Part shown: one piece after another, positions 44,814 through 55,700 of the stretch | How positions within the stretch are numbered: the first letter of the stretch is position 1 | Layout: every line of letters starts with the position of its first letter | Assembly (NCBI GenBank): GCA_037893245.1 | Contig: JBAIAA010000106.1 | Location: forward strand, 1,640,087-1,704,086 | DNA length: 64,000 bases | Direction: 5' to 3' | Origin: Crossaster papposus | Lineage: Eukaryota > Echinodermata > Asteroidea > Velatida > Solasteridae | The notes under the pieces: generated by a model | The model's input: only the letters and a program-made list of their open reading frames with translations | The model's database searches: none | Told to the model about the DNA's origin: nothing | Made by a program: the position numbers and the translations under genes

Positions 44814-44858
44814 ATAGAGCTATATTAAATTACTAGAGCTGTAATTTAATAGCTCTAT
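44814..44858. repeat. 45-nt hairpin
   Basis: ATAGAGCTATATTAAATTAC and GTAATTTAATAGCTCTAT pair across a 7-base loop. Confidence 0.8.
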
Positions 44859-44972
44859 GGTAGTGGTACTACATGTACTACAATTGATGCGTTTTGAACT
44901 AGTAAATATGATGTTCATCAGAAAGATCATAATAAAAGTAGGATATAAATAATCACACAACCATCTTAAAAC

Positions 44973-45147
44973 AATAAAGGGGTTGCATTGACGTCACGCG
45001 CGCTACGCGTACGCGCTAATCGCACGTACAACCGGGCGGAGCGGTGAGGTCAAACAAAGTGTGTTTGACCTCACCGCTCCGCCCGGTTGTACGTGCGATT
45101 AGCGCGTACGCGTAGCGCGTGTGACATCATATGCATTAACTTTATTG
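44973..45147. mobile_element. Near-perfect long palindrome
   Basis: Arms of ~57 bp without mismatch (CGCGCTACGCGTACGCGCTA... with GTGAGGTCAAAC nearest the centre) surround a loop of about six bases. Pairing continues outward imperfectly through TGACGTCA/TGACATCA and AATAAAG/CTTTATT. It is CpG-rich. A palindromic MITE is the likely origin. Confidence 0.88.
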
Positions 45148-45689
45148 GGCATTTTTGTGTTTTCTTACCGCCGTGAAGTTATAGTTACTTATTCCTAGTT
45201 TGACATTCAACATTGAACGTTACTTATTCGACATTCGCCTGTGCACTGAAAACGTTGGCCAGCCGCATATAGAAAAACTCCATGTCTATGATTTATTTTA
45301 ACCATAGACATGGACAAAAAAAACTCCATGTCTATGATTTAACCATGGAGCAATAAACTAGTTTATTGCTCCATGATTTAACCAGCCGGATCGATAGATA
45401 AGGACACAAATAATATGCGTGAGGGTGAAATTAGTGTCTACTATGAGGTAAATATATAGACAATTTCTTCATAAACTTGTTTCGCCCACTTTCAGTAGCT
45501 TATCAGAATCCTGGACTCGACCCTCCATAATGCCATGTATGTAGGGAGGTAGGGAGTCCACCTGAGCTAGGCCTAGGGAAACACCCACATAACAACATCG
45601 AACATTGAATGAAAATGACAGGAAGATCGTACCGGTACACCGTCGTGCCCGATGTAAACAACGTAACCTTTCTTTTCAAAATGGTAGTT
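45148..45689. other. Short palindromes, otherwise nothing
   Basis: CTCCATGTCTATGATTT occurs twice with ACCATAGACATGG between (45,277-45,340), and CATGGAGCAATAAACTAG / TTTATTGCTCCATG follows (45,343-45,374). No gene. Confidence 0.6.
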
Positions 45690-46268
45690 TTTCCACTTTC
45701 CAACTGAAACTTTAGGTTTTAAAGATGTCATTCATGACAACAAACTTAAAATCACTTTTTAACCCTAACCCTACCTAATGCTACTTTTTACTACTAGTAG
45801 TAAAAAGTAGTATGCAGTACTCTCACTGACTTGTGTGCAATGCCTGTAGTAATTTTTAGTATTTGGTACTAATTGCACTCGTAGTACTTTTTAGCATTGG
45901 GTCCCTCTGCTTGCTGAGTATGCATGGCCCATGTATGCTCTGTAGGGTGTTATAACTCTACACCAAAAATAGTCACTTGGGACACAGGACAGCAATGGGT
46001 CAAGGCTGGACTACTGCATGTTTTGCCAGGTAAGTATTGCCACTATTACTAGTATTTTGTAGTTGGCAGTATCTGTACTCTGTCAGTACACACCCAATCA
46101 TCAGTCACAGAGAGACCCAGTGCTACAAAATACTAAGTAGTATTCTGTAGTACCGGGTAAGCAGTTCTTTAGCCCAAAGTAAGGCATAGGGGATTAGGGT
46201 ATGTTAACCCTCTCAATGTTGAGTGGAATATTAATAAATACCCTTTTTGGTGCATAGAGCCGGTCACA
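45690..46268. mobile_element. Truncated TGACCGG element split by a TTAA element
   Basis: 45,690-45,758 (GATGTCATTCATGACAA) and 46,208-46,268 (ACCCTCTCAATGTTGAGTGG ... GAGCCGGTCA) match 60,495-60,590 and the right TIR of the element at 60207-63007. The left end is missing. Confidence 0.8.
45759..46207. mobile_element. TTAA element with TTAACCCTAACC ends, copy 1
   Basis: 449 bp from TTAACCCTAACCCTACCTAA to GATTAGGGTATGTTAA. The interior holds TTTTTACTACTAGTAGTAAA. The inverted copy is at 48912-49375. It interrupts the truncated TGACCGG element. The telomere-like ends are the TIRs, not telomere sequence. Confidence 0.85.
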
Positions 46269-46616
46269 TACTGATACAGTATCATGTTTGAAATAGGATA
46301 AGTACATGTAAACAATCTAAAACATGATTTTTGGGAGATTTCAGGACATATAGTGCCCCTTTAAACAACAACAAACGTTGCGTACACCAGCGTACACACA
46401 TTAAAAACATTAAAACTATGCCGTGGTTAATGCCAAAGTAGTTGTTGTTTTTAAAAAGGGATACATGTATAATGTATTCTCACAAATGATGTTCATGCAG
46501 CCAGGTATGTACAATTATTGTTGACATGACCATCAATTGTTACTACATGTGTAATATAGTGCGCTACTTGATGCATGTACATGGTAAAAAAGTGTACCAG
46601 CTGATGAGAATGCACC

Positions 46617-46718
46617 ATGGCTGCTGTACATCGAAGCACCCTAACTACACCGTTTGCACCCTCCCATCTCCAGCTTGGATGTAATGGGGTCTACCTGGCA
46701 CTGCCTGTCGCTAAGTCG
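46617..46718 (+). CDS. WDR27: WDR27 exon 1 (candidate start)
   Basis: CACCATGG is an ideal start context. 34 codons (MAAVHRSTLTTPFAPSHLQL then GCNGVYLALPVAKS) end at TCG|GTGGGAG in phase 0, which matches exon 2. The hydrophobic LQLGCNGVYLALPV fits the first strand before the first WD repeat. It lies 1.8 kb upstream, so it is less sure than the others. Confidence 0.6.
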
Positions 46719-49700
46719 GTGGGAGTCTGGAGTCTACAGAGTCTTAGTTCCATGGTATAGTACCAATAAGCTATTATGCACTTGTATTTGAAAAAGAAAA
46801 TTAATTAATTGACCCAAATTCTCATCTTACCCAGACCGTAGAGTACTGTGCCCTTGTGGTGTGAAGTATTATTCACACACACTCATGACTTGGGGCAATT
46901 GTAATTCTGTAGGTTGTGGGTTCGAGTCCAACACGCGTGGCAGGTGAACAGAATTTGCTCGCTGTCATGTGGTGGTGTGGTAACCGATTGACTCAAGCAA
47001 GCAAGTCCTGGGGAACCATTAGGGTTAGGGTTGATTGACTCACAAAGTTGGCTCAAAATCTATACCATTATTGTTTACATATTATTTACACTTTTGTATT
47101 GTGTAAAAAAGGTTCACTAAATACATTGGTCGAAAGTGTAAACACCTTGAGATGGCTGATCAATGAACTTCGTGCTTGTTACCCTAACCCTGCTTGCTGA
47201 ATCCTAATAGGATCCAACCAGTTGACATTTCTGTTGGAACCTGTTGGATTTAGCAGGCAAGTCATTTGATATATTCTGGAATGCTAACCACCCTGAGTCC
47301 ATCAAAATCCATTTCCTGTTTTGGAGGATTTTAGCGGATTCAGGATACCTCCATATTGAACAACTGGAGGAGTGTGATGGATTGAGGATTTTAAGCCTAG
47401 CGTTACTGCAGGAGTGAGGGAGTAAGGGTTAAGAATCAAATTCTGTTCGGGTAATACTAGTACCGGTAAATAACGCTCTGTTGGACTCTGTTAGATCCAA
47501 CCGCTAATATAAAAATTTTAAAAAAATGTGTAAACAAATCAGACATGGTTGGATCCTGTTGGATTTAGCAGGCAAGTTATAAGGGTTAAGGAACAATAGA
47601 CCATTTGTCAGTTGTGCCTTTTTATCATATAATTTAGCAGTAAAAGTGCCTGACAAACAACCTATACCGGTACATTTTGTTTAGCTCTGTGCTTCTAAGA
47701 TTTATAATTTCAATTCAAAATTTTCAGAGTCACAATTTGAATTGCCACCACATTATGCATTCAGGGTGCGTTCTTATCCAGCCAATCGCAGCACGTGTCA
47801 CACACAAAACAGACCAATAATAGCGCCCACGTGCGTGCCGTGCAAAATGCTTGCGCGCACACTATTTGCGAACATTTCCAAAAGTGAGCCTCTGAGACGC
47901 ATCTTTGGAAATGTTATTCTTTTGTTATTTTCCTTAACCAGTTCGCGCCGGAAGATGTAAATACACGCAAAGTTTTCCCCAGATTCAAAATGGATGATGC
48001 AAAAACACGTCACGAGCAAGGCCGGAAATGTCCGTCAGCAGCGAGCAAGGCCGGAAATGCGTGGGCGTGCTTCCCAGGACCATTGGCCTGAACCCACCTC
48101 GGATCAAGTTTTGTTAATAATAATCCTGCGCCTCGGCTCGGTGATGGTAAAATAATCTCGGCGCGAACGGGTTAAAATGACAGTATTGCCATACGGAATA
48201 ATTTCATAGGGAGTTTAGTATCATTACTTTTCATTAGTATCTTGACAACAAGTGAGCTTTTCAACAGTATTTTAGTTTTCGGATAGTTGCAAAAGGTATA
48301 TTCCACATTTAATTAAGGCAGTTAACTTGTCTACTCTATGCATAAGAGGGCCTTGTTTACATGATACAGATTCAAAAGTAAATAATTCAAAGGTGTAAGA
48401 ATTTTTTTTTTCAAATGTGTAATATTTTTTTATAACATTTTGACAATGTAAAGTAATCCAGTGTGTTTTGTATCCTTCATTTCTAGCCACTAGTGTTGGA
48501 AGCACACAAGCAAAAGCTGAGCTGTCTCTGTTTTGGGCATCGGCATGACCCCACCCTGCTCTGCTCAGCTGCAGAGGATTATATCATCGTGTGGAATGTG
48601 GAACAAGCAAGGAATACCTATGACCTGGGTAGGTCCTAAGCCTTTTTCCCTGTCCTCTCTAAAGTGTGTCTTAAAAAAAATGCAAACAAAATGTAATGGA
48701 ATGCTACCTATACAGAATGTGCAACCAACATATATAAATAAAATTAATGTACAGTAGGTGTAGATTGAAAGATATACCAGTCCACTTTAAAGGTAGGATA
48801 CACCATTGGTATTTGCTTGATTTATCATGAATGTGTAGATGTGGGGGTTGTATTTTATAGTAAATATCGTTTAAAGGTAGGATACACCATTGGTAATTGC
48901 TTGAATTATCATTAACCCTAACCCCCTAGGCCTTACTTTGGGCTAAAGAACTGCGTACTACAGAATACTACTTAGTATTTTGTAGCAATGAGTCTCTCCG
49001 TGACTGATGATTGGGTGTGTACTGACAGAGTACAGATACTGCAAACTACAAAATACTAATAGTGGCAATACAGGTCAGTAATACTTACCTGGCAAAAAAT
49101 GCAGTAGTCCAGCCTTGACCCATTGTGTCCCAAGTGACAATTTTTGCTGTAGAGTTTAGAACACCTTACACAGCATACTGTACATGGGCCATGCACACTC
49201 AGCAAGCAGAGGGACCCAATGCTAAAAAGTACTATGAGTGCAATAAGGGGTGAAGTACCAAATACTAAAAATTACAACAGGGCAGGCATTGCACACAAGT
49301 CACGTCAGTGAGAGTACTGCATACTACTTTTTACTACTAGTAGTAAAAAGTAGCATTATGTAGGGTTAGGGTTAATGGGTAGATTTCGGGGGTTGTATTT
49401 TATAGTAAATATCATTTAACCAGTTCGCGCCGGATGACGTATATAAACGCAAAAATTTCCCCAAATTCAAAACGGATGACGAATAAACACGCCAAGTTCA
49501 AGTTCGGAATTGTATGTCAGCAGCGCGCAAGGCCGGAAATGCGTGGGTGTGCTACCCAGCACTATCGGCCTGAACACGCTTCGGATCGAGTTTCGTTAAA
49601 AATAATCCCGCCCGTCGGCTCGGCGATGTTAAAATAATCCCGGCGCGAACTGGTTAACTGACCTGTCCGAAGTTTTACAATTATGGATGCCGAGAAAAGC

Positions 49701-52700
49701 ACGAAAAACAGCGTTTGTTTTCAACTGGCATTGGGCAGTTATTCTTATGTTATCTTTGGGTTTTTTTTGCGATCGCTGTCCGGCGATCCCGATTTTTTTT
49801 ATAAAGTTATATTTTTCAGAATAATTACAGGAAATCTAGTGCAATCATTTTGCTGGATGCCTAGAATCATTATTTACTTTCAAATGAGTAAGATATTTCT
49901 TAATAATTCGGTAGTAAATATTTTCGATATCTGCAAATGGTGTATACTACCTTTAACTGACCTGTCCGAAGTTTTACAATCATGGATGGCGAGAAAAGCA
50001 CGAAAAACAGCGTTTGTTTTTAACCAGCGTCAAGCAGTTATTCTTATGTTATTTGTGTGGACGGCGTTCGCGAATTTTTCTGTATGAAATTATATTTTTC
50101 AGAATAATTACAGGATATCTAGCGCAATCATTTTGCTGGATGCCTAGAATCATTATTTACTTTCAGATAAGTAAGATATTTCTTAATAATTCGGTAGTGA
50201 ATATTTTCGATTTCTGCAAATGGTCTATCCTACCGTCAACATTTGATAATTTTTGACAGTAATTTCTCAAGAAAGGTCAAATTAGTGTTGAAACTGGTCC
50301 TCCAGTTTTGGTTCGGTTCCGGTTCGAAATAATTTCCCGAATATCCGTTTGGGTTCTGTTCAGAAGTACAATATATATATTCAAAAACATCAAAAGGCTA
50401 TAACCATGCTGATATATCATATTGTATGGATACTACAGCTAAAAATGCGTGGAACCTTTTCCGACGCAGCCACCACACCACTGTGGTAAGTACATGGGTA
50501 CTCAAGATGAATAAATCACGAGAGGAACAACTTTAATTAATGCAGGGTTAAGGCACTAGGTAAAACAAGATGTCAGTGCCAATGGGTACATAACACTCGC
50601 GAGAGGGTGCTGAAGCACAATTGGTGCAGTACATTACACACGTGCAGTGCAGTGACTTTTTTGCCTTTGGTTTGCAGGTGAGCAGATACGAGGTCAGATC
50701 ATCGGTCAATGCTTGGGGTACATTCAGCACTGTAGTTTCAGCTATGATGATGCTTTAGTGGCTGTGTGTATAGGCTGTGAGGTCATTATTCTCCACTCAA
50801 AGGTAAGAAGCTAGACGTAATGTACGCAAAAAGAAGTTCTCCCAACCAAAATATTTAAATTATTTCTGGAACAATTTTGGTGAAATAACTTAATTAATAC
50901 AAAAGAGCATCTAATTGTTGGTCTACTGTGAAAAAAATAATAAAAAAATGGGGACAAAAATGACAAGATTTGGAAATTGCATTTTCAAATTAGGCCTACT
51001 TGCGATTAAATATACAATACCTGCAAAACACAACTATCCACGGTTGTGCATAATACCACGCACATGTACCGCATGCAAGACTGGATTATTATTTTTGTTT
51101 CGTGACCTGTATCGTCGATGTGTTTGGCAAGCGCGTGCTATACATTGCGCGCTGGTGGAACCCAAATGTACAATGTACGCTCACAAAAAAACACCACGTC
51201 CAGTCTTTTTCCCCAAATGCCAAAATTTTTACAAGTCTCATGCCTTTCTGCCTTGAACCTCACAAAATTCAACAGGGTCTTCCTGGACCTTTTGTACCGA
51301 GTCAAACAAAGTCCCACAACAAGTTGCTAATGTTTAGTACCAAACCTGCCCAAACATAGCAAAACCTGCAATTGGAGGTTGATGGGTTTAGGGTAGTTAT
51401 AGTTAAAGGTAGGATACATTCAAGCAATTACCAATGGTGTATCCTACCTTTAACAAGTTGTAAACCAATATTTGTTTGCGCATCTTGCAGGAGGAGAGAC
51501 TAGACACTACATTAGAGGGTCACATGGCCCCAGTAACCTGCGCAGAATTCTGCCCTCACCTGCCCTTCACACTGGTCTCTGTATCTGAAGATCGCACCTT
51601 CAAGGTGGGTTCATTAATTATTTCATTAATTATTTGGGGACCAGTGAGAGAAGACAACGTGAAGAAATTACAGTTTTAGAAGTGGGAGGAAAACCCCAGA
51701 AGAATATCCTGAGGGAAAACCCATGGAATCAGGCAGGGACTGAAAACTCAATCCACATTGGCCCAGGCGGGGTTCGAACCCGAGTCATAGCGGTGGAAGG
51801 CGAGGAAAGAACCACTACGCCAACCTGACTCACCCGACTTATAGTAGGCAGTGACAACATTTTTTACAACATCAGCAGCCGAATTTCCTGAAACCTTACG
51901 CAATGGCGCGCGCAACATTACGCTTACGACAGTTTCACGAAGGTTTGACAGTGTGTAAGTCTACGGTTTACGCAACAAATGTTTGCGTAGCTTGCGCAGT
52001 CAAACCATAATTAACATAGAGCCCATCATTGCTCAACTTATTAAGCTTGATGAAAAAAACATTCGCAGTTTTATGATTAAAGTAAAGGAATTACTATTTT
52101 ACCCATAACATAATTTTTAACGTTGCCGCACGATTCCGTTTAAAATGGCGGGCCTATATAATATAATAAACACAATTATACACAAACAGTTGTCGCAAAC
52201 TCTGTTTAAAACGTTGCTTGTTCTTTTACAAAACAGTTGCTGAATCACCTTTGCCGCCAGCTTTTTCTTACTCTCTGTGGAATTGTGCAGCAACTCACAA
52301 TTTTTCTATCAAGAGTTAAATAGCAATGCATTCACTTAAAACAGAGTGTCTTTAATCAAGCTTGATAAGTTGAGCAATGGCAGGCTTCACAATGACCACA
52401 ATTTCCTGGTAACATACATGTAGGTCATTTTAAGAGTGCCACAATTGAATTGAAATTTAAGTGAATTTTATTTCAGGTGGTTTCTAAGAGGATTTTTTGA
52501 ACGTCAGATTAACTCAACTTATGATTTCTGGTATTCCTTTGCAGATATGGGACCTTACCAGAGGATGCCTAGTTTATCAATCCTGTATTATATCAGGTAG
52601 TATTGTACAAATTAAAAGTCAACTTTTCTACCTTGACTTTTCTAGTTTAGATGTATAGACCCCTTGCAGCTGAGGTCACATCTGAGGGCAGGTCTTTGTT

Positions 52701-55700
52701 TCTCTCTCAGTTGTCAATAAATCTAAATGACTAAACCTGCCCTCATTGAGGGCGCATCATGCAATGGGTCTACATGTATAACAGAGCTAGATAGGTAGGG
52801 GTGTGCATTTACGGGTAGTGTGGTACCTGATTGAAGATAATACCGGTATCTGGGTACCCGTCATGAAACCCAACCCCTTTTAAATCCTACTCCTCAGTTT
52901 TTTGGTCATGGTATTGTAGCAGTACGCCATTAAGGAGGTCCGCTTACATTCTTAGATTGAATGACGCCAAGGCAACCAAGGACGAAAAACAAAAATGATG
53001 CAAACTGGAGTCAAACTGTACTTGTTTCAGAACTTGTTTCACAAAGACTTGACCTTCACAATAATTATATTTCTGACACCAATATTAATTAAGGATCAAA
53101 TCTAGTTTCAAGTCAAATTATAAATGATCCACAATGAATTGCAATCACGATCAGTTTTATACAATAAAGGTACAAGTCTGAGAGTTAAATTATTGCCAAC
53201 AGTTCAAGTTAAAGAGTTACAGCTCCAAAGCCAAGTTTCTATAACATAAGTTCCCTGACATAAGCTAAACTAACAGTTAGTTCTCTAAAGTTGCCTGAAC
53301 GCCAAGTCGGTGCACAGTTGTGTGTACTTGGCCTCCCAGATTACACCCCATGTACCGTATTTGAGGCAAAGATTAAAACGCAAGTGTAAAACATACAACC
53401 GCCGCACATACATAACCTTGACATGAAACAGTAGTTATGCATTGCAATGATCAACATGTGTTTTGCCCGACAAACTTCTGGCATTACGATGACTTTTTTT
53501 ACCTCTAAATCACTCTTTTTATCAACATAATATAAACTAAAACCTTTGACCAGAAGTAGCATCGAAAGTGCTATTATGATATACTGTAACAATGCACGGA
53601 AAATACAAAGTTTGTTCTTTCTAAAGCTAAAATGTTACTTTTAGAGCAAAACTTTGTCCAAACGATATTTACACTTTCGTGTGCAGACCGAAAAGGATGA
53701 TTTTGCGTGTGCAGTACCTACAGTATAACGCGGTACAACACTGGCTGGAAGCGTTTGCATACATTTACAAAGGATGTTAGGCAGTATGCCAATTGTACGG
53801 TGCCTGCTAAAAGACGCTTCCCTACAATATTTTAAAAGTTCGATGTGTTTGTGTTGTTTTTTTAATTTCGATTTTTATTTCCGAACAAATTTTTAAGGAA
53901 TATAATGCTCAGTGTAACAAAAACATTTTTTGTTATTGCTCATTTTTCGGGGTGCCACACCCAAAAAGCATGGACACACCAATCTTAATAAATACTAAAA
54001 AATTAGATAAGCTAGGTATGAAATTCAATCTTGATTGAGTTTGTGTAGTTTGGGTTATTTATTTAAAAATCTGATTTGTTCCGAGTGGAATCATCAGGAT
54101 GGGAGCCATAAGTAGCAATTCCTTATATGCAGGGGCCAATGGACATATTAGGCTGTGAACCCCAAACAAGCATGCAACAAACATTGGTTTTTAAACTGAA
54201 CGTTGGAAACAACCTTATTCCCTTCAAAATCATTCTTTTGTAATTTCTTTTACGTTGTTCCAGAAGTTAGTTATGGTTACTCAATTCCATAATCTGGAAC
54301 CGGTATCTGATCTGAACTGTCACGTACTTAGGTACCCGGTTTTGATGTACAGCCCTAGAACCAGAGGCCGATTTGCAGGAAGAGTTAAATAATCCGTATT
54401 TTGAGAAGCATTTAGGAATTAATTTAAATTAATAGTTTGTTTTGTTTATCTTTTAGCATCCCCCTTCCTCAGCCTCGTGATGAACACAAACAGTGAGTGT
54501 TTTGCTGTGGGATCATCAGACGGTCAGGTAATGAAGTTGGCACACACCATTACAAGATGATCATAAGTCGCGCATAAATGCCTGTCACGTGCTCGTCACG
54601 TGCTCGTCACGTGCTCGTCGCGTGCTCATCGCGTGCCCGTCACGTGCCCGTCACGTGCCCGTCACGTGCCCGTCACGCGCCCGTCACGTGCCCGTCACGC
54701 GCCCGTCACGCGCCCGTCACGCGCCCGTCGCGCGCCCGTCACGCGCCCGTCACGTGCCCGTCACGTGCCCGTCGCCGGTGTGTCGCCAGGTCTGTCGCAG
54801 GTCTGTCGTCGGTCTGTCGTCGGTCTGTCGCCGGTCTGTCGCCGGTCTGTCGCCAGTCTTTCGCAGGTCTGTCGCAGGTCTGTCGCCGGTCTGTCGCCGG
54901 TCTGTCGCCGGTCTGTCGCCGGTCTGTCGCAGGTCTGTTGCAGGTCTGTCGCCGGTCTGTCGCAGGTCTGTCGCAGGTCTGTCGCAGGTCTGTCGCAGGT
55001 CTGTCGCCGGTCTGTCGCAGGTCTGTCGCCGGTCTGTCGCCGGTCTGTCGCCGGTCTGTCGCCGGTCTGTCGCCGGTCTGTCGCCGGTCTGTCGTCGGTC
55101 TGTCGCAGGTCTGTCGCCGGTCTGTCGCAGGTCTGTCGCAGGTCTGTCGCCGGTCTGTCGCCGGTCTGTCGCCGGTCTGTCGCCGGTCTGTCGCCGGTCT
55201 GTCGCCGGTCTGTCGCCGGTCTGTCGCCGGTCTGTCGCCGGTCTGTCGCAGGTCTGTCGCCGGTCTGTCGCAGGTCTGTCGCCGGTCTGTCGCAGGTCTG
55301 TCGCCGGTCTGTCGCCGGTCTGTCGCCGGTCTGTCGCCGGTCTGTCGCCGGTCTGTCGCCGGTCTGTCGCCGGTCTGTCGCCGGTCTGTCGCCGGTCTGT
55401 TGCAGGTCTGTCGCAGGTCTGTCGCCGGTCTGTCGCAGGTCTGTCGCAGGTCTGTCGCAGGTCTGTCGCAGGTCTGTCGCCGGTCTGTCGCAGGTCTGTC
55501 GCAGGTATGTCGCAGGTCTGTCGCAGGTCTGTCGCAGGTCTGTCGCAGGTCTGTCGCAGGTCTGTCGCAGGTCTGTCGCCGGTCTGTCGCCGGTCTGTCG
55601 CCGGTCTGTCGCCGGTCTGTCGCAGGTCTGTCGCCGGTCTGTCGCCGGTCTGTCGCAGGTCTGTCGCAGGTCTGTCGCCGGTCTGTCGCCGGTCTGTCGC

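Larger units (their letters stand above)
46719..48486 (+). other. WDR27 intron 1
   Basis: Holds a tRNA-like SINE remnant, a TTAACCCT TIR element and a TTAACCAG MITE, listed separately. Confidence 0.6.
48871..49956. mobile_element. TTAA MITE (inner copy)
   Basis: From TTAAAGGTAGGATACACC to GTATACTACCTTTAA, inserted at the internal TTAA of the outer copy. It is itself interrupted at 48912 and 49416 by two other TTAA elements. Confidence 0.85.
48787..50239. mobile_element. TTAA MITE (outer copy) with nested insertions
   Basis: Outer GGTAGGATACACC-family copy: left part 48787-48874, right part 49957-50239 (CTGACCTGTCCGAAG ... TATCCTACCGTCAA, whose last TTAA is mutated). A second copy of the same family sits in its internal TTAA. 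Confidence 0.85.

Noticed and set aside
45759..46207. Interstitial telomere repeats
   Set aside because: Only about two TTAGGG-like units, placed exactly at the ends of a TTAA-flanked element.
52796..54357. hAT assignment for the TAGGG-ended element
   Set aside because: No 8-bp target duplication could be found, so only a tentative TIR element is listed.
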